Shown here in pieces: positions 10,071 through 18,728 of a stretch of 64,000 bases of DNA; position 1 is the stretch's first letter, and every line of letters begins with the position of its first letter. Both the position numbers and the translations under genes were made by a program. Origin of the DNA: Rubrimonas sp036788415 (GTDB taxonomy: Bacteria > Pseudomonadota > Alphaproteobacteria > Rhodobacterales > Rhodobacteraceae); assembly GCF_036788415.1 (NCBI RefSeq), contig NZ_DAIQNN010000006.1, positions 21,097-85,096 on the forward strand. The letters run 5' to 3'. The notes below the pieces were generated by a model that was given only the letters and a program-made list of their open reading frames with translations, was not told where the DNA came from and did not search any database.

Positions 10071-11000
10071 TCAGCGCGCGCCGAGCGCATCGTGGAACGG
10101 CACCCGCAGCCCCTGCTTCACGAGCGCGTCGGGGTCCAGCCCGCGAAACAGCGGAAAGCCCGCGATCAGCGCCTCGCGATGCGCCGCCAGCCCTTCGACC
10201 ACGGCGCGCACCGTCTCCGCCGGCGCGTCGGCGCGGGTGAGCAGCAGATTGTCGAAGGCGAGCACCGGCGTCGGCTGCGCCACCCCGGTCATTCCCGGCG
10301 CCGCGGGCGCGGTCGCGATGTAGCCCTCGGGGAAGATGTCGCGCACCCGCGCGAGCGCCTCCGGACTGTCCTCGATTGCGAGGATGCGCACCGGCGTCGT
10401 CGCGTCGACTTCGGAGACCTTGGCCGCGCCCACGGCGAAGAAGAAGGCGTCGGCGCGCCCGTCGACGAACTGGTCGGCGCCGGCGGCGACCGACGGGGTC
10501 GGCGCCGGGCGCACGTCGTCGAGCGTGACGCCGCCCGCGGCCAGCGCCGCCTTCAGAAGCGTGTCGACAGACCCCATCGCCGAGAAGCCCGACGTCACGC
10601 GCCGTTCGCGCAACTCCGCGACCGTCGAGATGCCGTCGGCGGCGCGGGCGAACAGCGCGACGCGCAGCGGATAGAGCACGGCGGCGACGCGGAGGTTCTC
10701 GAGCCGGCGCCCTGCGAACATGCCGAGCCCCTCATAGGCTTCGGCGGCTTCGAGCGCGTTGGCGATGGCGAAGTCGAGCTCGCCGGAATTGAGCAGCGGC
10801 AACAGCGTCGACTCGCCGGAATTGGGCTGGACGCGGGCCTGGAGCGCGAGCCTCTCGTTCATCATCTGGGCGATCACCGAGCCGGTGGTGTAGCTGAGCG
10901 TGCCCTGCGACATCGTCCCCACGCCGATCACGCCCTGCGCCGCCGCCGGCCCCGCCAGCGCAAGCAGCGCCGCGACCGCAATGCCGAAAATCCGCTTCAC
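10071..11000 (-). CDS. TAXI-family TRAP transporter solute-binding protein
   Basis: A 309-residue secreted protein with a cleavable signal peptide (hydrophobic core, then PAAAQG at about residue 22). Mature sequence begins GVIGVGTMSQGTLSY, followed by GSVIAQMMNE and NSGESTLLPLLNSGELDFAIAN, the typical start of TAXI binding proteins. The start codon is GTG at 11000, with GGAGG five bases upstream. It captures the substrate in the periplasm for the permease encoded directly after it. No nearby enzyme points to the substrate. Confidence 0.9.
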   Translation of the reverse strand: MKRIFGIAVAALLALAGPAAAQGVIGVGTMSQGTLSYTTGSVIAQMMNERLALQARVQPNSGESTLLPLLNSGELDFAIANALEAAEAYEGLGMFAGRRLENLRVAAVLYPLRVALFARAADGISTVAELRERRVTSGFSAMGSVDTLLKAALAAGGVTLDDVRPAPTPSVAAGADQFVDGRADAFFFAVGAAKVSEVDATTPVRILAIEDSPEALARVRDIFPEGYIATAPAAPGMTGVAQPTPVLAFDNLLLTRADAPAETVRAVVEGLAAHREALIAGFPLFRGLDPDALVKQGLRVPFHDALGAR

Positions 11001-11137
11001 CCGAGCCTCCGCCCATTTCCCGCGCACGCCGGGGGCCGAGCCCGCGACGATCCCGCACGGCACCCTATCCGAGCGGGTCGGACCATCGCCACAACGCGAT
11101 GGCGCCGACACTGCGCGGCGCTGCGCCGCAGCGCCCC

Positions 11138-11977
11138 TCACCTCCGCTCCAGCCACAGGCTGCTCTCGAAGACGCCCGGCCGCAACGCGCGCGCCGGCAG
11201 GGCCGCCTCGAGGGTCGCGGGCGCCTTCATCCGCGTCGCAGCCCAACGGCAAGAGAACACCGGGCGGAGCGCCCCGCCCAACAGCCAGCCGCCAAGCGCG
11301 CACTGCTCGGCGTAGCCGCGCCATGTCCACTCCGGCGGATAGGGGTCCGGCAGGAACACGTCGTGAATGTGGACGAGGACTCCGGGCTTCAGTACCGGCA
11401 GGACGCGGTTGAGGATCACATCCACATCGCCATGCGGCAGCAGCAGATGCGAACTGTCGAACACGGCGAAATCGCCCGCCTCAAGCGCCGTGAATTGAGG
11501 AAGGTGCGCAGGCGCGAGCACCTCCGCGCGATGCGCGGCGCCCGGCGGCAGCGGCGCGCGCGGCGCGGGGTCGATGCAGAGGATCCCGGTCGCCAGCCCT
11601 TCGTCGGCGCAGGCGCGGGCGAGAAAGCGGGTGGAATGGCCCGAGCCGACCTCCACGATCCGCCGCGGCCGCCGCGCCCGCGCCAGCGCATAGGCCGCGC
11701 CGGCGTCGAGCCGCGGGAACCATTCCTGATCGATGCGCGGCTGCGGGGCCGGGCCGGTCATCGCCGCCAGCGCCGACGAATGATCCGCTATCAGATCAAG
11801 AACATGCGCGAAGTCTCTCTCATGCCGCGCGAAGAGGTCGGCGATTGCGGGATACCCCTCGGCGGCCGGATCGGGCGGGCGCGGCACGCTGTCCGCGTAG
11901 CGATAGGGGATGAACGCGCCGCGCCGGCGCAGCCCCAGCAGCGTCGGCAGACCCATGCGCAGCAGCCGCCAGTCCAT
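11138..11977 (-). CDS. Class I SAM-dependent methyltransferase-like protein
   Basis: A 279-residue protein with a Rossmann-type SAM-binding motif IVEVGSGHSTRFL at residues about 107-119, an acidic strand end ILCIDPAP, and later DFAVFDSSH and LVHIHDVFLPDPYP. This pattern fits the Methyltransf_24-like family of O- or sugar-methyltransferases. The substrate cannot be read from the sequence. It stands alone, 137 bases upstream of the TAXI gene on the same strand and divergent from icd. Confidence 0.75.
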   Translation of the reverse strand: MDWRLLRMGLPTLLGLRRRGAFIPYRYADSVPRPPDPAAEGYPAIADLFARHERDFAHVLDLIADHSSALAAMTGPAPQPRIDQEWFPRLDAGAAYALARARRPRRIVEVGSGHSTRFLARACADEGLATGILCIDPAPRAPLPPGAAHRAEVLAPAHLPQFTALEAGDFAVFDSSHLLLPHGDVDVILNRVLPVLKPGVLVHIHDVFLPDPYPPEWTWRGYAEQCALGGWLLGGALRPVFSCRWAATRMKAPATLEAALPARALRPGVFESSLWLERR

Positions 11978-12122
11978 CGCCCCTCCAGCCCCGCCAAGGG
12001 CAATTCACATCCCGGCGCACGCGCATTCATGTCGCGGCGCCTCGCCTTGCCGCGCAGCGGCGCCCCCTGTAGCGTCGCGCCGAAATTCCGCAAGCGTCCC
12101 CCCCCGCAGAAAGGCCCCGTCG

Positions 12123-13337
12123 ATGAGCAAGATCAAGGTGGAGAACCCTGTCGTCGAACTCGACGGCGACGAGATGACCCGGATCATCTGGGACTTCATC
12201 AAGCAGAAGCTGATCCTGCCCTATCTCGACATCGACCTGAAATATTACGACCTCGGCATCGAGGAGCGCGACAGCACAGACGACCAGATCACCGTCGACG
12301 CCGCCCACGCCATCCTGAAATACGGCGTCGGCGTGAAATGCGCCACGATCACGCCGGACGAGCAGCGGGTCGAAGAATTCGGCCTCAAGCAGATGTGGAA
12401 GTCGCCGAACGGCACGATCCGCAACATCCTGGGCGGCGTGATCTTCCGCCAGCCGATCATCTGCCGCAACGTGCCGCGCCTCGTGCCCGGCTGGACCCAG
12501 CCCATCGTGATCGGCCGCCACGCCTTCGGCGACCAGTACCGCGCGACCGATTTCCGCTTTCCCGGCAAGGGCAAGCTGACGATCAAATTCGTCGGCGAGG
12601 ACGGGACGACCATCGAGCGCGAGGTGTTCGACGCGCCGGGCTCGGGCGTCGCGATGGCGATGTACAATCTCGACGAGTCGATCCGCGACTTCGCCCGCGC
12701 CAGCATGAATTACGGCCTGTCGCTCGGCTGGCCCGTCTATCTCTCGACCAAGAACACCATCCTCAAGGCCTATGACGGACGCTTCAAGGACCTGTTCGAG
12801 GAAGTCTATCAGGCCGAGTTCGCCGACAAGTTCAAGAAGGCCGGGATCACCTACGAGCACCGCCTGATCGACGACATGGTGGCCTGCGCGATGAAGTGGT
12901 CGGGCGGCTATGTCTGGGCCTGCAAGAACTATGACGGCGACGTGCAGTCCGACACGGTGGCGCAGGGCTTCGGCTCGCTGGGCCTGATGACCTCGGTCCT
13001 TATGACGCCCGACGGCAAGACGGTGGAGGCCGAGGCGGCGCATGGCACCGTCACCCGCCACTACCGCGAACATCAGAAGGGCAAGGAGACCTCGACCAAC
13101 TCCATCGCCTCGATCTACGCGTGGACCGGCGGCCTGAAGCACCGCGCCAAGCTCGACGACAACGCGGCCCTGCTGCGCTTCGCGACCACGCTGGAGAAGA
13201 CCACCGTGGACGCCGTCGAGGCGGGCTTCATGACCAAGGATCTCGCGCTGCTCGTCGGGCCCGACCAGAAATGGCTCACCACGATGGGTTATCTGGAGAA
13301 GGTCGACGAGATGCTGAACAAGGCGCTCGCAGGCTGA
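12123..13337 (+). CDS. icd: NADP-dependent isocitrate dehydrogenase
   Basis: A 404-residue enzyme of the dimeric, eukaryote-like type that converts isocitrate to 2-oxoglutarate and CO2 in the TCA cycle, producing NADPH. Identifying segments include ELDGDEMTRIIW at the start, the substrate loop KSPNGTIRN, NYDGDVQSD for metal binding, and EAAHGTVTRHYR for NADP binding. Length is normal for the family. The ATG at 12123 has GAAAGG about ten bases upstream. It is a single-gene unit converging on phnF, with a short GC-rich inverted repeat between the two. Confidence 0.97.
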   Translation: MSKIKVENPVVELDGDEMTRIIWDFIKQKLILPYLDIDLKYYDLGIEERDSTDDQITVDAAHAILKYGVGVKCATITPDEQRVEEFGLKQMWKSPNGTIRNILGGVIFRQPIICRNVPRLVPGWTQPIVIGRHAFGDQYRATDFRFPGKGKLTIKFVGEDGTTIEREVFDAPGSGVAMAMYNLDESIRDFARASMNYGLSLGWPVYLSTKNTILKAYDGRFKDLFEEVYQAEFADKFKKAGITYEHRLIDDMVACAMKWSGGYVWACKNYDGDVQSDTVAQGFGSLGLMTSVLMTPDGKTVEAEAAHGTVTRHYREHQKGKETSTNSIASIYAWTGGLKHRAKLDDNAALLRFATTLEKTTVDAVEAGFMTKDLALLVGPDQKWLTTMGYLEKVDEMLNKALAG

Positions 13338-13342
13338 CGCGC

Positions 13343-13360
13343 GGCGCCGCGGGAGGCGCC
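13343..13360. terminator. GC-rich inverted repeat between convergent icd and phnF
   Basis: GGCGCC arms at 13343-13348 and 13355-13360 surround six bases in the 28-base gap between two convergent genes. Position suggests a bidirectional stop, but there is no T-run, so factor-independent termination is doubtful. Confidence 0.3.
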
Positions 13361-13365
13361 CGCCT

Positions 13366-14076
13366 TCACTCCGGCTCGACGACGAACTGCGCGCGCGCTC
13401 CGGCCCAGAAGGAGACCGCGTATTCGATCGGCTGGCCCGCCATGTCGAGATTGAGCGCCTCGACCCGCAGCACCGGCTGCGTCTCGGACTGACGCAGCCG
13501 CGCCGCCACCACGCGCGACGGCGCCCGCGCGGTGATCCGCGTCCAGCTGCGTCGGTAGTCGATTACGCCGTAATTCTTCAGCGCCTCGGTGATCGAGCCG
13601 CAGGCCTCGAAGGCCTTGATCAGCCCCGGAAACCGCGCCGCCGGGAAGATGTGGCGGCAATTGTGCACCGGCAGGTCGTCGGCGAAGCCGAGCGTCTCCA
13701 GCTCGATCGCCTGCTCGCCGACGCGCAGGCCCAGATGGCGCTGCGTCGGCTCGTCGGCGGGGACGATCTCGGCGCGCAGCAGCTTGTGCGCCGGCGCGCG
13801 ACCGAGCTCGCGCACATTCTGGCTGAACTTCACCTTCGGGCCGATCCGGTAGTCTACGACCCCTTCCGCCACATAGGCGCCCGAGCCGCGCCGCACCCAG
13901 ATCGCCCCCTCCGTCGTCAGCTCCGCCAGCGCGCGGCGGACGGTGTGGCGGTTGACGTCGAAGCGCTCCGACAGCTCCTTCTCGGTCGGAAGCTTGTCGC
14001 CGGTTCGGAAACGACCCTCGCCGATGTCGCGCCGGAGCGCTCCATAGATCTCGCGCCATATGGGCGAATTCGCCAT
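13366..14076 (-). CDS. phnF: GntR-family (HutC-type) regulator PhnF
   Basis: A 236-residue repressor. An N-terminal winged helix (residues about 8-75, with LPTEKELSERFDVNRHTVRRAL) is followed by a UTRA/HutC-like ligand domain. It is divergent from phnG, the standard place of PhnF, which senses a phosphonate- or phosphate-related ligand and blocks phn transcription. I start it at ATG 14076 (MANSPIWREIY), since the helix-turn-helix begins directly after; longer open frame reaching into phnG lacks conservation. A HutC-type palindrome lies in the 127-base divergent gap. Confidence 0.9.
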   Translation of the reverse strand: MANSPIWREIYGALRRDIGEGRFRTGDKLPTEKELSERFDVNRHTVRRALAELTTEGAIWVRRGSGAYVAEGVVDYRIGPKVKFSQNVRELGRAPAHKLLRAEIVPADEPTQRHLGLRVGEQAIELETLGFADDLPVHNCRHIFPAARFPGLIKAFEACGSITEALKNYGVIDYRRSWTRITARAPSRVVAARLRQSETQPVLRVEALNLDMAGQPIEYAVSFWAGARAQFVVEPE

Positions 14077-14139
14077 CTGTCCCCGCCAGCCTCCGCCGTG
14101 ATGTCGTGGAAAATTCACAGGATCGACGCCGGGTTCGGA

Positions 14140-14184
14140 TTGCCGAGGCGGCGCGTTGAGGTAGTATCTGTCTAGACCACTAGA
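14140..14184 (+). promoter_or_regulatory. Candidate phnG promoter with PhnF operator
   Basis: TTGCCG at 14140-14145 and TAGTAT at 14162-14167 are spaced 16 bases and could form a sigma-70-type promoter. Immediately after, GTCTAGAC (14170-14177) fits the HutC-subfamily operator pattern GTMTAKAC. An overlapping inverted repeat, TCTAG-ACCA-CTAGA, covers 14171-14184. The palindrome would sit on the start of transcription, where a repressor would block initiation. Promoter boxes are moderate; the palindrome itself is clear. Confidence 0.55.
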
Positions 14185-14203
14185 TAAGTTCCCGTGAAAT
14201 TCC

Positions 14204-14668
14204 ATGTCAAGCGACGACATCGACACGCGTCCCGGCTGGATGGGCGTTCTCGCGCGCTCCGAGCCGCGCGGGCTGGCGGCGGCGGTAGAGGCGCTGTGGG
14301 CCGAACTGGGCGGCGCGCCCGAGGCGACCGATCTGCGCGCGCCCCAGACCGGTCTCGCGATGGCGCGCGGGCGGGCCGGCGCGACGGGGTCGGCCTTCAA
14401 TCTCGGGGAAGTGCCGGCGACGCGCTGCGCGCTGCGGCTGGCGGACGGGACCGTCGGGATCGCCTATGCGCTGGGCCGCGACCGCGCCCATGCGCGCCGC
14501 GCCGCGCTGTGCGACGCGCTGATGCAGACGGCGCAGGCCGCGACGGTGCGCCGGATCGTGCTCGCCCCGCTCGCCGCGGCGGAGGCCGACCGCGCCGCCC
14601 GGCGGGCCGCCCGGGCCGCCGCGACCCGGGTGGAGTTCTTCACGCTGGTCCGGGGAGAGGACGGATGA
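14204..14668 (+). CDS. phnG: C-P lyase complex subunit PhnG
   Basis: A 154-residue subunit of the phosphonate C-P lyase core. The PhnG signature TGSAFNLGEVPATRCALRL is present at about residues 60-80. With PhnH, PhnI and PhnJ it forms the core complex; together with PhnI it takes part in moving phosphonate onto ribose. The start at 14204 lies 20 bases after the presumed PhnF operator; the ribosome binding site is weak. It overlaps phnH by ATGA, suggesting translational coupling. Confidence 0.93.
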   Translation: MSSDDIDTRPGWMGVLARSEPRGLAAAVEALWAELGGAPEATDLRAPQTGLAMARGRAGATGSAFNLGEVPATRCALRLADGTVGIAYALGRDRAHARRAALCDALMQTAQAATVRRIVLAPLAAAEADRAARRAARAAATRVEFFTLVRGEDG

Positions 14669-15264
14669 GCGCGCCCGCCCTCGCCGCCGCTCCCGCAGGA
14701 GGCTTCGCCGATCCGGTGCGCGATGCGGCCTTCGCCTTCCGGGCGCTGCTCGACGCGACGGCGCAGCCGGGCCGGGTTTTCGCGCTGGGCGCCGGCGTGC
14801 TCGCGCCGCCGCCGCTGTCGCCCGCTGCGGCGGCGGCGCTGCTGACGCTCGCCGACGCGGACGCGCCGGTCTGGCTCGCGCCGTCGCTGCGCGCGCCGGC
14901 GGTCGAGGGCTGGCTGCGCTTCCACCTCTCCACCGCCCCCGAGGCGGAGCCCTCGCGCGCCGCCTATGCGGTGGGGCGCTGGGACGACATCGCCGGGTTG
15001 GACTGGCCGGTGGGTTCGGCGGAGCACCCAGACCGTTCGGTCACGCTGATCGTCGAAGTCGAGGCCTTGCGCGAAGGCGCCGGCGCGCGGATTTCCGGGC
15101 CAGGCGTCGCGGGCGCGCGACGTCTGGCGGTCGACGGCGTCGGGTCCGGCTTCTGGGCGGCGCGGGCGGCCAACCGGGCGCTGTTCCCGCTGGGTTGGGA
15201 CGCGATCCTGACGGCGGGCGCGACGGTCGCGGCGCTGCCGCGCGCGACGCGGGCGGAGCTCTGA
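14665..15264 (+). CDS. phnH: C-P lyase complex subunit PhnH
   Basis: A 199-residue protein. Family features are FADPVRDAAFAFRALLDATAQPGR at the N-terminus (the AFR-A-L-A-QPG pattern), GTAEHP-like PVGSAEHPDRS in the middle, and ISGPGVAG with FPLGWDAIL near the end. PhnH is a dimeric scaffold subunit of the core complex. It begins inside the phnG stop (ATGA) and ends one base before phnI. Confidence 0.92.
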   Translation: MSAPALAAAPAGGFADPVRDAAFAFRALLDATAQPGRVFALGAGVLAPPPLSPAAAAALLTLADADAPVWLAPSLRAPAVEGWLRFHLSTAPEAEPSRAAYAVGRWDDIAGLDWPVGSAEHPDRSVTLIVEVEALREGAGARISGPGVAGARRLAVDGVGSGFWAARAANRALFPLGWDAILTAGATVAALPRATRAEL

Positions 15265-15265
15265 G

Positions 15266-16342
15266 ATGTACGTCGCGGTCAAGGGCGGCGAAGCGGCGAT
15301 CGACGCCGCCCACGCCCAGCTCGCCGAAGCCCGGCGCGGCGACCCCGCCGTCGCCGAGCTGTCGGTCGCCCAGATCCGCGAGCAGCTGGCGCTGGCGGTG
15401 GCGCGGGTGATGGCCGAGGGCTCGCTGCTCGACCCCGATCTGGCGGCGCTCGCGCTCAAGCAGGCGCGGGGCGACGCGGTGGAGGCCGCCTTCCTGCTGC
15501 GCGCCTATCGCGCGACCCTGCCCCGCTTCGGCGCGGCGCATCCGCTCGACACCGGGGCGATGCAGGTCAAGCGGCGCATCTCGGCGACGTTCAAGGACGC
15601 TCCGGGGGGCCAGATCCTCGGGCCGACTTTCGACTACACGCACCGGCTGCTCGATTTCACGCTGGCGGCGGAGCGCGAAGCGACCGAGGCGCCCCAGTTC
15701 GCCGCGCCGGACGGCCCGCCGCCGGCCCCGCCGCCCCACATCCTCGGGCTGCTCGACGCCGAGGGGCTGATCGAGCGGGCGGAGGACGACGGCGCCGTCC
15801 CGCCTGACCTGACGCGCGAGCCGCTCGCCTTCCCCGCCTGCCGCGCGCTCCGGTTGCAGGCGCTCGCGCGCGGCGACGAGGGGTTCCTTCTCGGCCTCGC
15901 CTACTCCTCCCAGCGCGGGTTCGGGCGCACGCACCCGTTCGTCGGCGAGCTGCGCGTCGGCCATGTCCGCGTCGCGCTCGACATTCCCGAACTCGGCTTC
16001 GCCGTGGAGATCGGCGAGATCGAAGTCACCGAGTGCGAGACGGTCAACCAGTTCGCGGGCGACGGCGAGACGCCGCCGCAGTTCACGCGCGGCTACGGGC
16101 TCGTCTTCGGCCATTGCGAGCGCAAGGCGCTGGCGATGGCGCTGGTCGACCGCGCGATGCGCTTCGCGGAATTCGGCGAGGAAGGCGGCGCGCCCGCGCA
16201 GGACGAGGAATTCGTCCTCAGCCATTGCGACGCGATCCAGTCGAGCGGATTTCTCGAACACATCAAGCTGCCCCACTACGTGGACTTCCAGTCGGAATTG
16301 CAGCTGATCCGGGCGCTGCGCGCGCGGAAGGCCGCCGAATGA
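15266..16342 (+). CDS. phnI: C-P lyase complex subunit PhnI
   Basis: A 358-residue PhnI. The N-terminus MYVAVKGGEAAI and the later QVKRRISATFKD, the LGLLDAEGLI segment and YSSQRGFGRTHPF are all typical. PhnI is the nucleosidase that, with PhnG, H and L, replaces adenine of ATP by the phosphonate, giving ribose 1-phosphonate 5-triphosphate. Length is normal. The stop overlaps the phnJ start (ATGA). Confidence 0.95.
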   Translation: MYVAVKGGEAAIDAAHAQLAEARRGDPAVAELSVAQIREQLALAVARVMAEGSLLDPDLAALALKQARGDAVEAAFLLRAYRATLPRFGAAHPLDTGAMQVKRRISATFKDAPGGQILGPTFDYTHRLLDFTLAAEREATEAPQFAAPDGPPPAPPPHILGLLDAEGLIERAEDDGAVPPDLTREPLAFPACRALRLQALARGDEGFLLGLAYSSQRGFGRTHPFVGELRVGHVRVALDIPELGFAVEIGEIEVTECETVNQFAGDGETPPQFTRGYGLVFGHCERKALAMALVDRAMRFAEFGEEGGAPAQDEEFVLSHCDAIQSSGFLEHIKLPHYVDFQSELQLIRALRARKAAE

Positions 16343-17211
16343 ACGCCGCCGACAACTCCACCGGCGTCGAGGGCTACAATTTCGCCTATCTCGACGAGGG
16401 CGCGAAACGGATGATCCGGCGCGCGCTGCTCAAGGCGGTGGCGATCCCCGGCTATCAGGCGCCCTTCGCAAGCCGCGAGATGCCGATGCCCTATGGCTGG
16501 GGCACCGGCGGCGTGCAGGTGACCGCCGCGTGCCTGACGCCCGACGACACGCTGAAGGTGATCGACCAGGGCGCCGACGACACCACGAACGCCGTCTCGA
16601 TCCGAAAGTTCTTCCAGCGAGTCGCGGGCGTCGCCGTCACCGAGCGCACCGAAGAGGCGACGCTGATCCAGACGCGCCACCGCATCCCCGAGACGCCGCT
16701 GCGCGAAGGCCAGATCCTCGTCTATCAGGTGCCGATCCCCGAGCCGCTGCGCTTTCTTGAGCCGCGCGAGACCGAGACGCGCAAGATGCACGCGCTGTCG
16801 GAGTACGGCGCGATGCATGTGAAGCTCTACGAGGACATCGCGCGCCATGGCCGCATCGCGACAAGCTACGACTATCCGGTGCTGGTGGAGGGGCGCTACG
16901 TGACCGACCCCTCGCCGATCCCGAAATTCGACAACCCCAAGATGTCGGACAGCCCGGCGCTCCAACTGTTCGGGGCGGGGCGCGAGCAGCGGGTTTACGC
17001 GATCCCGCCGCACACGAAAGTGGTCAGCCTCGATTTCGAGGACCACCCGTTCGAGCGCGGGGGAACGGGGGAGACCTGCGCGCTGTGCGGGACGGCTGAG
17101 TCCTATCTCGACGAGATCGTGATCGACGACGCCGGCGGGCGGATGTTCGCCTGCTCCGACACCGACTGGTGCGCCAAGCGCCGCGCGGAAGCCGGGGAGG
17201 CGGCGCGATGA
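16339..17211 (+). CDS. phnJ: C-P lyase catalytic radical-SAM subunit PhnJ
   Basis: A 290-residue enzyme that breaks the carbon-phosphorus bond. The unusual cysteine pattern C-x2-C-x21-C-x5-C at residues about 244-275 (beginning CALC and ending CSDTDWC) is intact. It supplies the three cluster ligands and the catalytic cysteine. The N-terminal part contains GYNFAYLDEGAKRMIRRA and MPYGWGTGGVQVTA, both strongly conserved. The gene overlaps phnI and phnK by four bases each. All catalytic residues being present argues for a working pathway. Confidence 0.97.
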   Translation: MNAADNSTGVEGYNFAYLDEGAKRMIRRALLKAVAIPGYQAPFASREMPMPYGWGTGGVQVTAACLTPDDTLKVIDQGADDTTNAVSIRKFFQRVAGVAVTERTEEATLIQTRHRIPETPLREGQILVYQVPIPEPLRFLEPRETETRKMHALSEYGAMHVKLYEDIARHGRIATSYDYPVLVEGRYVTDPSPIPKFDNPKMSDSPALQLFGAGREQRVYAIPPHTKVVSLDFEDHPFERGGTGETCALCGTAESYLDEIVIDDAGGRMFACSDTDWCAKRRAEAGEAAR

Positions 17212-18032
17212 GCGCGCGCGCCGAACGAACGGTCGCGCTGCGCCCGGCCACCGAGGAGGTCCCGGAGCCGCTGCTCGACGTGCGCGGCCTCACCCGGCGC
17301 TACGGCGCGCGGATCGGCTGCGCGGACGTGTCCTTCACGCTCGACGCGGGCGAAGTGCTGGGCGTCGTCGGCGAGTCGGGGTCGGGGAAAACGACGCTCC
17401 TCTCCTGCCTGTCCGGCCAGCTTCCGCCGAGCGCCGGCTGCGTGCGCTACAACGCGCCCGGCGAAGGCTGGATCGCGCTCGAGGCGCTCAGCGAGGCGCG
17501 GCGGCGGCTGCTCATGCGCACCGACTGGGCCTTCGTGCGGCAGAACCCGCGCGACGGGTTGCGCATGGGGGTGAGCGCGGGCGGCAACATCGGCGAGCGG
17601 CTGATGGCCACGGGCTGGCGGCATTACGGGCGCATCCGGGGCGCCGCGCTCGACTGGCTGGAGCGGGTGGAGATCGCCGGCGACAGGATCGACGACAAGC
17701 CCACCCAGTTCTCGGGGGGCATGCAGCAGCGGTTGCAGATCGCGCGCAGCCTCGCCACCTCGCCGCGGCTGGTGTTCATGGACGAACCCACGGGCGGGCT
17801 CGACGTGTCGGTGCAGGCGCGGCTGCTCGACCTGATCCGCGAACTGGTGGGGGAGTTCGGGCTGTCGGCGATCGTGGTGACGCATGATCTGGCGGTGGCG
17901 CGGCTGCTCGCGCACCGGCTGATGGTGATGAAGGACGGCCGCACGGTCGAGACGGGGCTGACCGACCAGGTGCTCGACGACCCCCAGCATCCCTACACCC
18001 AGCTGCTCGTCAGCTCGATCCTGCAGGTCTGA
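17208..18032 (+). CDS. phnK: ABC-type ATPase PhnK of the C-P lyase pathway
   Basis: A 274-residue nucleotide-binding subunit. Walker A GESGSGKT is at residues 55-62, the signature FSGGMQQR and Walker B LVFMDEP follow, and the H-loop is VVTHDLAV. PhnK resembles peptide-transport ATPases but binds the C-P lyase core through PhnJ and has no permease partner. Near-contiguous with phnJ (ATGA overlap) and phnL (three-base gap). Confidence 0.94.
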   Translation: MSARAERTVALRPATEEVPEPLLDVRGLTRRYGARIGCADVSFTLDAGEVLGVVGESGSGKTTLLSCLSGQLPPSAGCVRYNAPGEGWIALEALSEARRRLLMRTDWAFVRQNPRDGLRMGVSAGGNIGERLMATGWRHYGRIRGAALDWLERVEIAGDRIDDKPTQFSGGMQQRLQIARSLATSPRLVFMDEPTGGLDVSVQARLLDLIRELVGEFGLSAIVVTHDLAVARLLAHRLMVMKDGRTVETGLTDQVLDDPQHPYTQLLVSSILQV

Positions 18033-18035
18033 GCC

Positions 18036-18728
18036 ATGGAGATGATCGCGGTCGAGAACGTCGCCAAATCCTTCACGCTGCACACGCAGGGCGGCGCGCG
18101 GATCGCCGCGCTGGACGGCGTGTCGCTCAGCGTGCGGGGGGGCGAATGCGTGGCGCTGACAGGCGAGTCCGGCGCGGGCAAGTCCACGCTGATGCGGATG
18201 ATCTACGGCAATTACCTCGCCGAGCGCGGCGCGATCCGCGTGCGCGAGGGCGCCGATTGGGTCGACGTCGCATCTGCGGCGCCGCGCGACATCCTGCGGC
18301 TGCGGCGCGGCGCGCTCGGCTACGTCTCGCAGTTCCTGCGGGTGATCCCGCGCGTGCCGGCGCGCGACGTCGTGGCCGAGCCCTTGCGCGCGCTGGGCGT
18401 GGATCGCGAGGCGGCGCGGGCGCGGGCCGAGGAGTTGCTCGAGCGGCTGCGCATCCGGCGCGCGCTGTGGGATCTGTCGCCCACCACCTTCTCGGGCGGG
18501 GAACAGCAGCGTGTGAACATCGCGCGCGGCTTCGCCCATCCCTACCCCGCGCTGCTGCTCGACGAGCCGACCGCTTCGCTGGATGCGGCAAACCGCGCGA
18601 CGGTGCTGGCGCTGATCGCCGAGGCGAAGGCGCGGGGCGCGGCGATCCTCGGGATCTTCCACGACGCCGAGGCGCGCGCGCAGGTCGCAGACCGCCTGTT
18701 CGAACTCGCGCCGGTTCGGGCGGCGTGA
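18036..18728 (+). CDS. phnL: ABC-type ATPase PhnL of the C-P lyase pathway
   Basis: A 230-residue ATPase with Walker A GESGAGKS at residues 43-50, signature FSGGEQQRVNIAR and Walker B LLLDEPTAS. PhnL is needed for the first, ribosyl-transfer, step of the pathway in vitro and associates with PhnK on the core. Its stop overlaps the GTG start of phnN. Confidence 0.94.
   Translation: MEMIAVENVAKSFTLHTQGGARIAALDGVSLSVRGGECVALTGESGAGKSTLMRMIYGNYLAERGAIRVREGADWVDVASAAPRDILRLRRGALGYVSQFLRVIPRVPARDVVAEPLRALGVDREAARARAEELLERLRIRRALWDLSPTTFSGGEQQRVNIARGFAHPYPALLLDEPTASLDAANRATVLALIAEAKARGAAILGIFHDAEARAQVADRLFELAPVRAA

Noticed and set aside
14077..14203. Pho box in the phnF-phnG gap
   Set aside because: I looked for CTGTCAT-like repeats spaced 11 bases and found none; the same holds for the 21024-21155 gap.
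14077..14400. N-terminal extension of PhnF to 14400
   Set aside because: It would cover the divergent promoter and part of phnG. The winged-helix domain begins directly after ATG 14076.
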